From: Verrucomicrobiia bacterium
Lineage (GTDB): Bacteria > Verrucomicrobiota > Verrucomicrobiia > JABWAM01
NCBI GenBank assembly: GCA_028687435.1
Contig: JAQUAF010000003.1
Coordinates: 62,001-126,000, forward strand
Length of the DNA stretch: 64,000 bases
Direction: 5' to 3'
Every line of letters begins with the position of its first letter. Positions within the stretch are counted from its first letter, which is position 1. Shown piece after piece: positions 24,375 through 33,359 of this stretch. Under the pieces are notes generated by a model. It was not told where the DNA came from. It did not search any database and was given only the letters and a program-made list of their open reading frames with translations. The position numbers and the translations under genes were made by a program.

Positions 24375-25315
24375 GTCCCGAGTTGCAATTGGCGGCGGCT
24401 TTTGTCCTGGATTTGCTGCTGGGGGATCCGCGCTGGCTGCCGCATCCGGTTCGTTTGATTGGCCGGCTGGCCGCCGGACTGGAGAATCCCCTGCGAAGGG
24501 CCTTCCCCAGCGCCCGGGTGGCGGGAGTGGCGATTGTGGCGGGCGTATTGTTGACTGCGGGGGGGATGACGGCGTTGATCATCTGGCTGGGGTATCTTTG
24601 TCATCCGTGGCTTGGGGATGGCCTGGGTGTGCTGGCCCTTTACACCACTCTGGCGACGCGTGATTTGGGAGCGCATGCCGGGGCGGTGTGGCGGGCGCTG
24701 ATGCGCGGTGATCTGTCCGGTGCGCGGCGGAAGGCGGGGCGGATGGTTGGGCGCGACACAGATTGTCTGGACGAAACGGGCGTGGCGCGGGCTGCAATCG
24801 AGAGTGTGGCGGAGAATGCCTCGGATGGCGTGGTGGGGCCGCTTTTTTATGCGGCCTTGGGCGGACCGGCGGCGGCCATGATGTACAAGGCCGCCAGCAC
24901 GCTTGATTCGATGTTCGGCTACAAGAACGAACGATACCGGGATTTTGGCCGGGCATCGGCGCGGCTGGATGATCTTCTGAATTTAATTCCGGCCCGGGTG
25001 ACCGGCTTGTTGATGGTGGCGGCGGCATGGCTGCTGGGATTGAATGGCCGGGGCGCATGGCGGATCTTGCTGCGCGACGGACGCAAACATCCCAGCCCCA
25101 ATTCCGGGCTCGGAGAGGCTGCCATGGCGGGGGCCCTGGGAATTCAATTGGGAGGGGTCAACAGTTATGGCGGCGAAACTTCAATCAAACCTTTTCTGGG
25201 CGATCCTCTCACGCCGATCAGCCGTTCCCATATCCGCCAGGCGGTGGTGGTGATGGTGTTTGTTGCCGTCCTGGCGCTGGGATTGTTTCTCGGACTGCGG
25301 ACGCTATTGCGATAA
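24371..25315 (+). CDS. cbiB: adenosylcobinamide-phosphate synthase
   Basis: Membrane enzyme that amidates cobyric acid with aminopropanol (phosphate). 314 residues. The GTG start at 24371 overlaps the cobD stop as GTGA. Family features: LDLLLGDPRWLPHPVRLIG at the N-terminus, IESVAENASDGVVGPLFYA near residue 140, KAASTLDSMFGYKNERY, and HPSPNSGLGEAAMAGALG. Several hydrophobic helices. Last gene of the cob cluster; the convergent HDOD gene ends 4 bp further on. Confidence 0.96.
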   Translation: MSPELQLAAAFVLDLLLGDPRWLPHPVRLIGRLAAGLENPLRRAFPSARVAGVAIVAGVLLTAGGMTALIIWLGYLCHPWLGDGLGVLALYTTLATRDLGAHAGAVWRALMRGDLSGARRKAGRMVGRDTDCLDETGVARAAIESVAENASDGVVGPLFYAALGGPAAAMMYKAASTLDSMFGYKNERYRDFGRASARLDDLLNLIPARVTGLLMVAAAWLLGLNGRGAWRILLRDGRKHPSPNSGLGEAAMAGALGIQLGGVNSYGGETSIKPFLGDPLTPISRSHIRQAVVVMVFVAVLALGLFLGLRTLLR

Positions 25316-25318
25316 AAT

Positions 25319-26275
25319 TCATCCCTTGGCGAGTTCGGCGAGGGCTTTGCGGGAGGGGATGGCGGGCGGCGGGCTTTGACTGTTCAGAAATTGAATGGTG
25401 TCGGTGACGAACTTCATTTCGACATTCAACTCGGGAAGCTGGATTTCTTTTCCTGCGAGTTCGGACAGTCTGTTCCACCCCGGAAGTCTGGCGGGGTTGA
25501 TGGGTTGCGGGTTTTTTCCATGGATGTCGGTGCCTGCTGCACCGGCCAGCAGGTTTGCCACGACCAGGGTCAGGGCGGCGACCGCCGGCGATTCAGGCGA
25601 ATTCAGGGTTTCAACCGGTGGAAAGACATGATGCGAATGAATGGCCTCGATGATGTCGGAGTGCAGTTTCCATTTGTTTCCCAGAAAGGCGCCCACCTCG
25701 GCGTGATGGGTGTCGAGCAACTGGTTCTCGGCGCTGTAATAATCCTCCTCGTCCTCCTTTGCCCGGATCATCACGATTTCAAATTCGCTGGGAAAATGGC
25801 GGTGCAGGAAAAGTTTTCCGATGTCGTGAAGCAGGCCGGCCAGGTATTCCCTGCCGCTGGGAGGGTGGATGGCGGCGATCAAGTGTTCGTTGAGACGGGC
25901 GGTCAGGAGGCTGTGACGCCAGAAAATGGTCCAGTCAATCTGCAGATGGGGGTCGATTTCCGTGATCGGTTTTGTCCTGCGGAAACAGGAAAGTCCGTCC
26001 ATCATGGTGATGAGCATGGCAAGTTTGCGGATTTCGATGGTGCCGATGCGCAGAATGGCGTCCTCGACGCTGTTGAGGGGATTTCCGCCGTAAAAAGCGG
26101 AGTTGGCGACCTGCAAAAACTTGGTGGCCAGCCCCGGTTCAATGCGGGCCAGCTTGGAGATTTCCTCCAGGTCAACGTGGGGTTGCGTGGTCAGATTGAT
26201 GAGTTTTTGGACGACAACGGAAAAGGCGGGCACCGTGGTTGTTTTGTCGATGGTATGGCGGACGCGTTCACGCAA
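25319..26275 (-). CDS. HDOD-domain signalling protein (copy 1)
   Basis: About 318 residues from the TTG at 26275; a GTG at 26320 is an alternative. The open frame continues upstream only because it reads through the tRNA gene. The HDOD domain (a degenerate HD relative) is seen in TVPAFSVVVQKLINL, IEPGLATKFLQVANSAFYG, GLLHDIGKLFLHRH and DTHHAEVGAFLGNKW. Such proteins act in bacterial signalling, often regulating motility and cyclic-di-GMP circuits. No output domain is fused; the C-terminal part (after ALTLVVANLLA) is unassigned. A second HDOD protein is at 49220. Confidence 0.86.
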   Translation of the reverse strand: MRERVRHTIDKTTTVPAFSVVVQKLINLTTQPHVDLEEISKLARIEPGLATKFLQVANSAFYGGNPLNSVEDAILRIGTIEIRKLAMLITMMDGLSCFRRTKPITEIDPHLQIDWTIFWRHSLLTARLNEHLIAAIHPPSGREYLAGLLHDIGKLFLHRHFPSEFEIVMIRAKEDEEDYYSAENQLLDTHHAEVGAFLGNKWKLHSDIIEAIHSHHVFPPVETLNSPESPAVAALTLVVANLLAGAAGTDIHGKNPQPINPARLPGWNRLSELAGKEIQLPELNVEMKFVTDTIQFLNSQSPPPAIPSRKALAELAKG

Positions 26276-26357
26276 TACACATCTCTGAACGGGATGAAGA
26301 TGAAGATGGTGGACAGTCACAGGGGACGTGAAAAAAGGATTGAAAACGGGTGGAGAA

Positions 26358-26435
26358 TGGTCGGGCTGCTGGGATTTGAACCCAGGACCTCTTGGTCCCG
26401 AACCAAGCGCGCTAGCCAAACTGCGCTACAGCCCG
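26358..26435 (-). tRNA. tRNA-Pro (CGG)
   Basis: A full cloverleaf on the minus strand: acceptor arms CGGGCTG and CAGCCCG pair perfectly, the D arm is GCGC...GCGC, the anticodon stem is CTTGG/CCAAG around the loop TTCGGGA giving anticodon CGG, and the T arm is CTGGG-TTCAAAT-CCCAG. The discriminator base is A and CCA is encoded at 26360-26358. 78 nt. It reads the proline codon CCG. Confidence 0.97.
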
Positions 26436-26589
26436 ATGCATTCAAAATAAAAATCACGGCAAACTCTTCGCGTTTAGACATGGGACGCCATGGATGTCCC
26501 GATGTCTGCGCCATTATGCGGTTATTCGTTGCCGCGGCAAGATAAAACGCTGCAGATCGTGTTGCTCAATAGGATTGCCGCCGGATGGG

Positions 26590-28122
26590 ATGTGGGATAT
26601 ACCTTTGGCGGTGAGCACCGAGGATCCATTGATCGGCATGCGTGTCGGCAATTATCGCATTGCCGGGTTTATTGGCCGGGGCGGCATGGGCATGGTGTAC
26701 CGGGCATTCCATGAAACCTTGGAGCGACCCGCGGCAATCAAGTTTCTTCCGCCGGAGATGGCCTCCGCCGATCCGGAATATGTGGAACGTTTTTTGCGGG
26801 AGGCCCGCGCCGCAGCGAGCCTGAGCCATCCGAACATCATCGGGGTTTTTGACGCCGGCGAACAGGACGGTTTGTATTATCTGGCCATGGAATATGTGGA
26901 CGGCAGCGATTTGAAGCGGATTTTGAACGAGCGGGGGGCGTTGCCGGAGGATGAGGTTTTGAATCATGGCCGGGCCATGTCTCTGGCGCTGGCTTGCGCG
27001 CATGAGCGTGGTCTTGTTCACCGGGATATCAAGCCTGAAAACATGATCATGACATCCGGCGGAGTGTTGAAACTTGCGGATCTGGGGCTGGCCAAGCAAA
27101 TGAACGAGAACAGCGGTTTGACCCAGGCCGGGACGGTGGTGGGAACGCCTTATTACATTTCGCCAGAACAGGTGCGGGGTGATGAGGACGTGGATTTGCG
27201 CACGGATATCTATTCGCTGGGCGCCACTCTTTTTCACCTGGCCACGGGGCGGCCCCCGTTCATCGGCGGATCATCCCACGAGGTGATGTCGCGGCATTTG
27301 ACGGAGATGCGGCCTTCGCCCCGGGAGGTGAATCCGTCTTTGAGCCCCGGTTTTGACGCTTTGTTTTTCAAGATGATGGCCCGGGAACGAGACAAACGTT
27401 ACCAGAACATGAGTGAAACAGCTGCGGCCATTGACCGTTGTTTGCAACGATGCGCCATGCGGAATGTCCAGGTTCAAACAGATGGACCGTCTCCCGTTGT
27501 CGAATCGCCGCCGGTTGCCAGTGCGCCCGTTCCCCCGGACGCAAAAACCGCCAGGCATTGTCCCCAATGCGGTGCGGTGTTGACCGAAGGCAGGTCCGAT
27601 TGTGATTGTTGTTGCGGACGGTTGCAGTTGAAGAAATCCTCGCAGTTCGTCCGTCCCCCGGCGCCGGCATCTGTCGTGGCGCCGGAGGTTGTTCAAAAGT
27701 CTTCTTCTTTTGCCTGGCTGGCATGGAGTGTGTTGTTGCTGGCCCTGGGCTTGGGCGGGTGGTGGTTGATCCGGAATCATGGGGGAAGGGATGCAACGGC
27801 TCCCAGGCATCTTCCGCCATCAACATCCCAGACATCTTCATCTCCGCAACCAAAGGTTCAACCGATGCCCCCCCCGATTCCTGAGCCGGATGTCAAAAAT
27901 GGAGAGGAACGTTTTGCCAATGGGAATTTGCAGTCCTGCGGCTCCTTGAAACGTCTGCCCGACGGCAGGTGGGTCAAGAATGGACTCTGGACAAACTTTT
28001 GGGCCAACGGTCAGATCAATACTTTTGGTGAATATCGGGACGATGAAAAAGTGGGGCCATGGCCGTTTTATCTGGATAACGGCGTCCCGATGTCCACCAA
28101 TTGGCACAAGGCCGCAAGATAG
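26590..28122 (+). CDS. membrane Ser/Thr protein kinase with zinc-ribbon and MORN-like tail
   Basis: About 510 residues from the ATG at 26590; GTG 26611 and ATG 26638 are alternatives. Hanks-type kinase: glycine loop GFIGRGGMGMVYRAFHE, lysine in AAIKFLPPEM, catalytic loop HRDIKPENMIM near residue 143, and DLG in place of DFG (LADLGLAKQ). The activation segment GTPYYISPEQVRG is intact, so it is probably active. After residue 320 come a zinc ribbon (CPQCGAVL...CDCCC), a transmembrane helix (WSVLLLALGLGGWWLI), a proline-rich linker and an extracytoplasmic end with MORN-like repeats (LWTNFWANGQINTFGEY). It probably senses envelope conditions. Confidence 0.92.
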   Translation: MWDIPLAVSTEDPLIGMRVGNYRIAGFIGRGGMGMVYRAFHETLERPAAIKFLPPEMASADPEYVERFLREARAAASLSHPNIIGVFDAGEQDGLYYLAMEYVDGSDLKRILNERGALPEDEVLNHGRAMSLALACAHERGLVHRDIKPENMIMTSGGVLKLADLGLAKQMNENSGLTQAGTVVGTPYYISPEQVRGDEDVDLRTDIYSLGATLFHLATGRPPFIGGSSHEVMSRHLTEMRPSPREVNPSLSPGFDALFFKMMARERDKRYQNMSETAAAIDRCLQRCAMRNVQVQTDGPSPVVESPPVASAPVPPDAKTARHCPQCGAVLTEGRSDCDCCCGRLQLKKSSQFVRPPAPASVVAPEVVQKSSSFAWLAWSVLLLALGLGGWWLIRNHGGRDATAPRHLPPSTSQTSSSPQPKVQPMPPPIPEPDVKNGEERFANGNLQSCGSLKRLPDGRWVKNGLWTNFWANGQINTFGEYRDDEKVGPWPFYLDNGVPMSTNWHKAAR

Positions 28123-28246
28123 ATGGATTGGGCCTGTGTTGGCGCCGATGGACCGAGGGTGGGTGTCAACCATGCCTTCGTCCCCAACGGCGGGCGTTTG
28201 AGCCCGCAACCGGCAAAGGGTGCTTTTCTACCTCCAAACGGTGTGG

Positions 28247-28252
28247 CATAAT
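28247..28252 (+). promoter_or_regulatory. possible -10 box just before the HemW-like gene
   Basis: CATAAT, 8 bases before the ATG at 28261; the -35 region is weak. If used, the message would have almost no leader, and there is no Shine-Dalgarno sequence. Confidence 0.35.
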
Positions 28253-28260
28253 GATTTTGC

Positions 28261-29385
28261 ATGCCAATCCATCATCTTTACGTTCATGTCCCGTTTTGTC
28301 CGAGAATTTGTCCTTATTGCTGTTTCTGTGTGACGCCGGTGACACGCCGGGGAATGGGACGTTTTTTGAGCAACCTGCTTTTTGAATATCGTGGAATTGC
28401 GAACGATTTGCAGCCGCGGACGGTGTATTTTGGGGGTGGAACACCGACCGCCTTGCCAACCAGAATGTTGGATGAATTGCTGCGGGGGATGGTTCCCTCC
28501 GGGGAAAATGCGCCGGAAGAAGTGACGGTGGAATGCAATCCCGCAACCTTGTCGCCAACCAAGGCGCTGGCGCTCAGGCGGGGTGGGGCAAACCGCCTTT
28601 CGATTGGCGCGCAGTCTTTTGATCCGGCGGTGCTGGCGACGTTGGGGCGGACTCATTCGGTCCGGGTGATTGATCAGGCATTGGGAACAGCCCGGATGGC
28701 GGGGTTTGACCGCATCAATCTGGACTTGATGTTTGGCGTGCCGGGACAGACGTTGGCCTCATGGGAGGCCACCCTGGCGGCGGTGTTGGAAAGAAAAATC
28801 CCTCATTTGTCATGCTACGCCCTGACATTCGAGGAGGATACGGAATTTTTCCGGCGCAAAGCCTGCGGCAGGTTGTCCCAGGACCCGGCGATGGAGAAAA
28901 AAATGTTTGAGATGGCCGGGATGATGCTGGGCCGGGCCGGATACCGGAATTATGAGACCTCCAACCATGCCTTGCCCGGTCATGAGAGTGTTCACAATCT
29001 GGCCTATTGGAGAGGTGAGGATTATTACGGCATCGGACCAGGAGCGGTGGGCACGGTGCGTGGAGTCCGGCATCGCAACGGACCGTTGTGCGATGATGAC
29101 AGCTGGAGTGAGATTGAGCGCGAGGAATTGACACCGCAGGTGATGGCCGCCGAACGCATGGCGTTGGGGTTGCGAACGGCGGAGGGGGTGGGTGAAACCG
29201 GTTTCCGCCGGCGGTTCGGTTTTTTACCGGCTGAACGATGGCAAAAGGAAATCCAGCAACTCAGGGACGCCGGGCTTTTGACGGAATCGGCGGAGGCGGG
29301 AGGGGCTGGACGGATGTGGCGGCTGACGGATCGCGGACGGTTGCTGGCGGACGAAGCCGCGGTTTTTTTCATGAATGAATATTGA
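28261..29385 (+). CDS. hemW: HemW-like radical SAM protein (coproporphyrinogen oxidase-like)
   Basis: 374 residues. The radical SAM cysteines are C13, C17 and C20 in VPFCPRICPYCCF, spaced as in HemW/HemN. YFGGGTPTALP, VECNPATLS, GANRLSIGAQSFD and GVPGQTLASWE are typical of HemW, thought to be a haem chaperone rather than a true oxidase. The C-terminal HemN domain (TDRGRLLADEAAVFF) is present. An extra cysteine follows the cluster motif (YCCFC). Stands alone. Confidence 0.92.
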   Translation: MPIHHLYVHVPFCPRICPYCCFCVTPVTRRGMGRFLSNLLFEYRGIANDLQPRTVYFGGGTPTALPTRMLDELLRGMVPSGENAPEEVTVECNPATLSPTKALALRRGGANRLSIGAQSFDPAVLATLGRTHSVRVIDQALGTARMAGFDRINLDLMFGVPGQTLASWEATLAAVLERKIPHLSCYALTFEEDTEFFRRKACGRLSQDPAMEKKMFEMAGMMLGRAGYRNYETSNHALPGHESVHNLAYWRGEDYYGIGPGAVGTVRGVRHRNGPLCDDDSWSEIEREELTPQVMAAERMALGLRTAEGVGETGFRRRFGFLPAERWQKEIQQLRDAGLLTESAEAGGAGRMWRLTDRGRLLADEAAVFFMNEY

Positions 29386-29584
29386 AGCAAAGGGGAGGAA
29401 TGGGGCGAATGGATTGTTTTGCCGGATTGCGCGGCGATTCCGGCGATCTTCCCGCTTGAAATGTCCGGCTGGAGCGCTAAAGTGGCCGGGATTTTTCGCG
29501 GCGGGATTGAGGCTGGCGCGTTGAACGGCGGCGTCGGGCCGGCTGTGGCGAAATGAACAACTTGCAACTTAACGAGAAAAGAAG

Positions 29585-30802
29585 ATGAAGAACGAGAAAT
29601 TGAAAGGAAACATGCTCATCGCGCAGAGCGGCGGTCCGACGGCGGTGATCAACCAGAGTTTGGTCGGGGCGGTTCTCGAGGCCAAAAAACACCGGGAAAT
29701 CACCAAGATCATCGGATCACTGCACGGCATCAAGGGGATTCTGGAGGAGAAGCTGATCGATCTGAGCAAGGAATCTCCGGCGGTTCTTGAGGCGGTTGCC
29801 AGCACGCCTTCCTCGGCCCTGGGGTCGGTGCGCAAGAAACCCACCCCCGAAGATTGCGGAAAGATTTTTCACATCCTGCAGAAGTACAACATCCGTTACT
29901 TTTTCTACATCGGCGGCAATGATTCCGCCGAAACGACGCATATCATCAACGAGGAAGCCGTCAAGAGCGGTTTCCATATGCACTGCTTCCATATTTGCAA
30001 AACCATCGACAACGATCTGCGCGAAAACGACCACACGCCGGGATTCGGCAGTGGCGCGAAATTCGTGGCGCAGGCTTTCATGGGAGACAACCTCGACAAT
30101 CGCGCTTTGCCCGGGGTGAAGATCAATGTCATCATGGGGCGGCATGCGGGATTCCTCACGGCCGCCTCGGCGCTGGCCCGGGTCCATCCGGATGACGGTC
30201 CGCATCTGATTTATCTGCCGGAAAGGCCGTTTTCCATTGAAAAATTCCTGGATGACGTGAAGAAGGTGTATGCAAAATACAAACGTTGCGTGGTGGCGGT
30301 TTCCGAGGGGATTTCCGATGAGTTGGGTGCGCCCATCGCCGCGAAATTTTCCAGGGAGGTTGATTCGCACGGCAATGTGCAACTGAGCGGTTCCGGTGCG
30401 CTCGGCGATTTGCTTGCCTCCGAGATCAAGAGCAAGACGGAGATATCCCGTGTTCGCGCGGATACGTTTGGTTATCTGCAGCGTTCTTTTGCCGGGCTGG
30501 TGTCGGAGAACGACGCCAAGGAGGCCCGCGCGGCGGGGCAGACGGCGGTGAAGTTTGCCACAGGCGGCGACTGGACCAGCGGCAGCGTGGCCATCCGTCG
30601 CAAACCGGGCAAAAAATACCAGGTTTACTACGAGCGCGTGGATCTCAAGTCCGTGGCCAAGGAAACCCGGCACATGCCGGAGGAGTTCATCAATGAGGAA
30701 AGCAACGATGTGACCCGGGCGTTTCTGGATTATGCCCGTCCCATCGTGGGCAACCTGCCCAAAATCGGACGTTTCAAGGGAGTGCCAGTCGCAAAGGCTT
30801 AG
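29585..30802 (+). CDS. pfp: pyrophosphate-dependent 6-phosphofructokinase
   Basis: Glycolytic/gluconeogenic enzyme phosphorylating fructose 6-phosphate with pyrophosphate in a reversible step, saving ATP. 405 residues. The start MLIAQSGGPTAVINQSL is PFK-like. The phosphoryl-donor motif reads IGGNDSAETTH, and KTIDNDL is the PPi-type signature where ATP enzymes have GTIDND. Substrate motifs MGRHAGFLTAASAL and FGYLQRSFAG follow. A terminator hairpin follows the stop. PPi-dependence is inferred from the KTIDND lysine and the family. Confidence 0.93.
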   Translation: MKNEKLKGNMLIAQSGGPTAVINQSLVGAVLEAKKHREITKIIGSLHGIKGILEEKLIDLSKESPAVLEAVASTPSSALGSVRKKPTPEDCGKIFHILQKYNIRYFFYIGGNDSAETTHIINEEAVKSGFHMHCFHICKTIDNDLRENDHTPGFGSGAKFVAQAFMGDNLDNRALPGVKINVIMGRHAGFLTAASALARVHPDDGPHLIYLPERPFSIEKFLDDVKKVYAKYKRCVVAVSEGISDELGAPIAAKFSREVDSHGNVQLSGSGALGDLLASEIKSKTEISRVRADTFGYLQRSFAGLVSENDAKEARAAGQTAVKFATGGDWTSGSVAIRRKPGKKYQVYYERVDLKSVAKETRHMPEEFINEESNDVTRAFLDYARPIVGNLPKIGRFKGVPVAKA

Positions 30803-30840
30803 CATTCCCAGGGAAAAGCTCTTAAATGACCGTAATTGAC

Positions 30841-30885
30841 AAAGCGGCGCCAGGCCCCGGAGGGGATGGCGCCGCTTTATCTTTT
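30841..30885 (+). terminator. intrinsic terminator after pfp
   Basis: A 12-bp perfect stem, AAAGCGGCGCCA (30841-30852) and TGGCGCCGCTTT (30867-30878), with a 14-nt loop and then ATCTTTTC. It separates pfp from hypF and rules out the earlier in-frame hypF start at 30826, which would place the hairpin inside coding sequence. Confidence 0.88.
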
Positions 30886-30894
30886 CATAAGGGG

Positions 30895-33234
30895 ATGGAA
30901 AATGTTCCGCCCGATGGAGTGGTTCGCCGGCGCGTCTCCCTGCGTGGCGCGGTTCAGGGAGTGGGATTCAGGCCTTTTGTCTATCGCCTGGCGTCGGAAT
31001 TGAAGCTGGCGGGATGGGTGCAAAACAGTCCCCAAGGTGTGTTGTTGGAAGTCGAAGGAGGGGAAGCCGGTGTCATGGAGTTTCAACGGCGTCTGGCAGC
31101 CGACAAACCTCCGCGCGCAGTGATCTGCAGCCTGGAAAAAGTCTGCCTGGATCCCAAGGGATACAAGGGGTTTGAAATCCGGACGAGTTCCCAGGGGGGG
31201 ATCAGGACCGCCCTGGTTTTGCCGGATATTGCCGTTTGCGCGGAATGTTTGAAGGAGATTCGCGACCCGGGCAACCGCCGTCATCGTTATCCCTTCACCA
31301 ATTGCACCAATTGCGGGCCCCGGTTCACCATCATTGCTTCCCTGCCGTATGATCGCGCGCGCACGAGCATGTCGGTTTTTCCCATGTGCCCGCTCTGCCG
31401 GAGCGAATATGAGAATCCGAAAGACCGGCGTTTCCATGCCGAACCCAACGCCTGTCCGGTGTGCGGACCGCACATGGAATTGTGGGATGCCGCCGGCGGA
31501 TTGCTGGCTTCCGGCGAAGATGCTTTGAAGGAGGGCGAACAGGCGATCCGGGATGGAAAAGTGGTGGCGGTGAAGGGGGTGGGGGGCTTTCATTTGATGG
31601 TGGCGGCGCAGAACCAGGATGCGGTGCGGCTCATCCGCCGCCGCAAACACCGGGAGATGAAGCCGCTGGCTTTGATGTTCCCCACGCTGGCGTCCGTCCG
31701 CGAAATTTGCCGGGTGACTGAAATGGAGGAGCAGTTGTTGATGTCGCCGGAGAGCCCGATCGTGTTGTTGTCCCGGGATGTGGACGGAAAAATCGCCCCG
31801 GCGGTGGCGCCTGGCAATCCCTATCTCGGGGTGATGCTGCCTTACACTCCATTGCACCATTTATTGCTTGGTGATTTGGGATTTCCGGTGGTGGCCACCA
31901 GCGCCAATCTGAGTGACGAGCCGATTTGCGTGGATGGACGGGAGGCGCTGGTTCGTCTCAAGGGGATTGCCGACGTTTTTCTGACTCACAACCGCCAGAT
32001 TTTTCATCATGCTGATGATTCGGTTGTGCGGATCATGGCGGGGCGCGAAATGGTGATCCGCCGGGCGCGGGGATATGCGCCCCTGCCGGTTTATGTGCGG
32101 CGTCCGTTGCAGGCGGCGCTGGCTTTGGGGGGGCATCTCAAGAACACGGTGGCGGTTGTTTCGCAAAACCAGGTGTTTGTCAGCCAGCATATTGGGAATT
32201 TGGAAACGAAGGAGGCCTATGACGCCTTCTGCCATGCCGCCAAAAATATGCAGAATTTGTATGGTGTGGACCCAAAGCATGTTGCCTGCGACATGCATCC
32301 CGATTACCTGTCCACCAGGCATGCGGATCAATTGGGTTTGCCGGTGACTTCGGTGCAGCACCACCATGCTCATATTGTATCTTGCATGGCTGAAAACGAT
32401 CTGGAGGGAAAGGTGTTGGGCGTGGCTTGGGATGGCACCGGTTTCGGACCGGATGAGACGGTTTGGGGCGGGGAGTTTCTTCTGGGTGACGAGAACTCCT
32501 TTTTGCGCGTGGGGCATTTTCGCACATTTTTTCTTCCGGGTGGAGAGAATGCGGTGAATGAACCGCGACGGTCGGCGTTGGGGCTGCTTTACAAGGTTTA
32601 CGGGGAGGAGATCTTACAGATGACCCATTTGCCCACCATTCAGGCTTTTAAAATCGGCGAGCGGCAGATTCTCAAGGTCATGTTGCACAACGGGTTGCAG
32701 ATGCCTGGAACCTCCAGTGTCGGACGGTTGTTCGATGCAGTGGCTTCCCTGACGGGGTTGAGACAGACCTGCCGCCACGAGGGGCAGGCAGCCATGGAAT
32801 TGGAATTTTCCATGATGGGATGGGAAACGGATGAAGCTTATTCTTTTTCAATTCAAGAAAAGGGAGAGGGGATGGGGACCCGGCTCATTGATTGGGCTCC
32901 CATGGTGAGGGAAATGGTCGAGGATGTCCGCAACAGGATGGCAACGGGCGAGGTTGCCGCGAAATTCCACAATGCGCTGGTGGAAACCATCGTGGCCATG
33001 GCTCGGGTTGCCGGTGAGCCGCGTGTGGTGATGAGCGGTGGTTGTTTCCAAAACCGTTACCTGACCGAACGGGCTGTGCGCCGCTTGCGAGAGGAGGGCT
33101 TTCGTCCCTATTGGCACCAGCGCATTCCGCCGAATGACGGGGGGATTGCGCTGGGACAACTGGTGGCGGCGGGGCTGGCCACAGCCGACACCGGGAATCC
33201 TGTTGAATTGCCGGTTGATGGAACCGCATTTTGA
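30895..33234 (+). CDS. hypF: carbamoyltransferase HypF (NiFe-hydrogenase maturation)
   Basis: Makes the cyanide ligands of NiFe hydrogenase from carbamoyl phosphate, transferring the carbamoyl group to HypE. 779 residues from the ATG at 30895, preceded by AAGGGG. Domains in order: acylphosphatase (RGAVQGVGFRPFVYRLA), two zinc fingers (CAEC near residue 114, CTNC, CPLC, CPVC), a YrdC-like domain (VVAVKGVGGFHLMVAA), and a Kae1/TobH-like domain (QHHHAHIVSC near residue 504, GVAWDGTGFGPD, MSGGCFQNRYL). Complete and unbroken. It shows that a NiFe hydrogenase is probably encoded elsewhere; hypD and hypE are not in the window. Confidence 0.97.
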   Translation: MENVPPDGVVRRRVSLRGAVQGVGFRPFVYRLASELKLAGWVQNSPQGVLLEVEGGEAGVMEFQRRLAADKPPRAVICSLEKVCLDPKGYKGFEIRTSSQGGIRTALVLPDIAVCAECLKEIRDPGNRRHRYPFTNCTNCGPRFTIIASLPYDRARTSMSVFPMCPLCRSEYENPKDRRFHAEPNACPVCGPHMELWDAAGGLLASGEDALKEGEQAIRDGKVVAVKGVGGFHLMVAAQNQDAVRLIRRRKHREMKPLALMFPTLASVREICRVTEMEEQLLMSPESPIVLLSRDVDGKIAPAVAPGNPYLGVMLPYTPLHHLLLGDLGFPVVATSANLSDEPICVDGREALVRLKGIADVFLTHNRQIFHHADDSVVRIMAGREMVIRRARGYAPLPVYVRRPLQAALALGGHLKNTVAVVSQNQVFVSQHIGNLETKEAYDAFCHAAKNMQNLYGVDPKHVACDMHPDYLSTRHADQLGLPVTSVQHHHAHIVSCMAENDLEGKVLGVAWDGTGFGPDETVWGGEFLLGDENSFLRVGHFRTFFLPGGENAVNEPRRSALGLLYKVYGEEILQMTHLPTIQAFKIGERQILKVMLHNGLQMPGTSSVGRLFDAVASLTGLRQTCRHEGQAAMELEFSMMGWETDEAYSFSIQEKGEGMGTRLIDWAPMVREMVEDVRNRMATGEVAAKFHNALVETIVAMARVAGEPRVVMSGGCFQNRYLTERAVRRLREEGFRPYWHQRIPPNDGGIALGQLVAAGLATADTGNPVELPVDGTAF

Positions 33235-33359
33235 TGTCATGCCGGATTGATGCCCGGATTTTGCATCAGTTGACGGGATTGCCACGGCCAGCGGGGGGCT
33301 TCCCGATCGCAAGAATGACCTTGATTCATTGAAAACAAAAACTGGAAGGAGATTCACGG

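Noticed and set aside
26276-26419. Upstream extension of the HDOD frame
   Set aside because: The frame reads through the tRNA-Pro gene and its spacer; the extra residues are tRNA sequence in translation.
30826-30894. Earlier hypF start at 30826
   Set aside because: It would include the terminator hairpin at 30841-30878 and lacks a Shine-Dalgarno sequence; the acylphosphatase domain begins right after the ATG at 30895.
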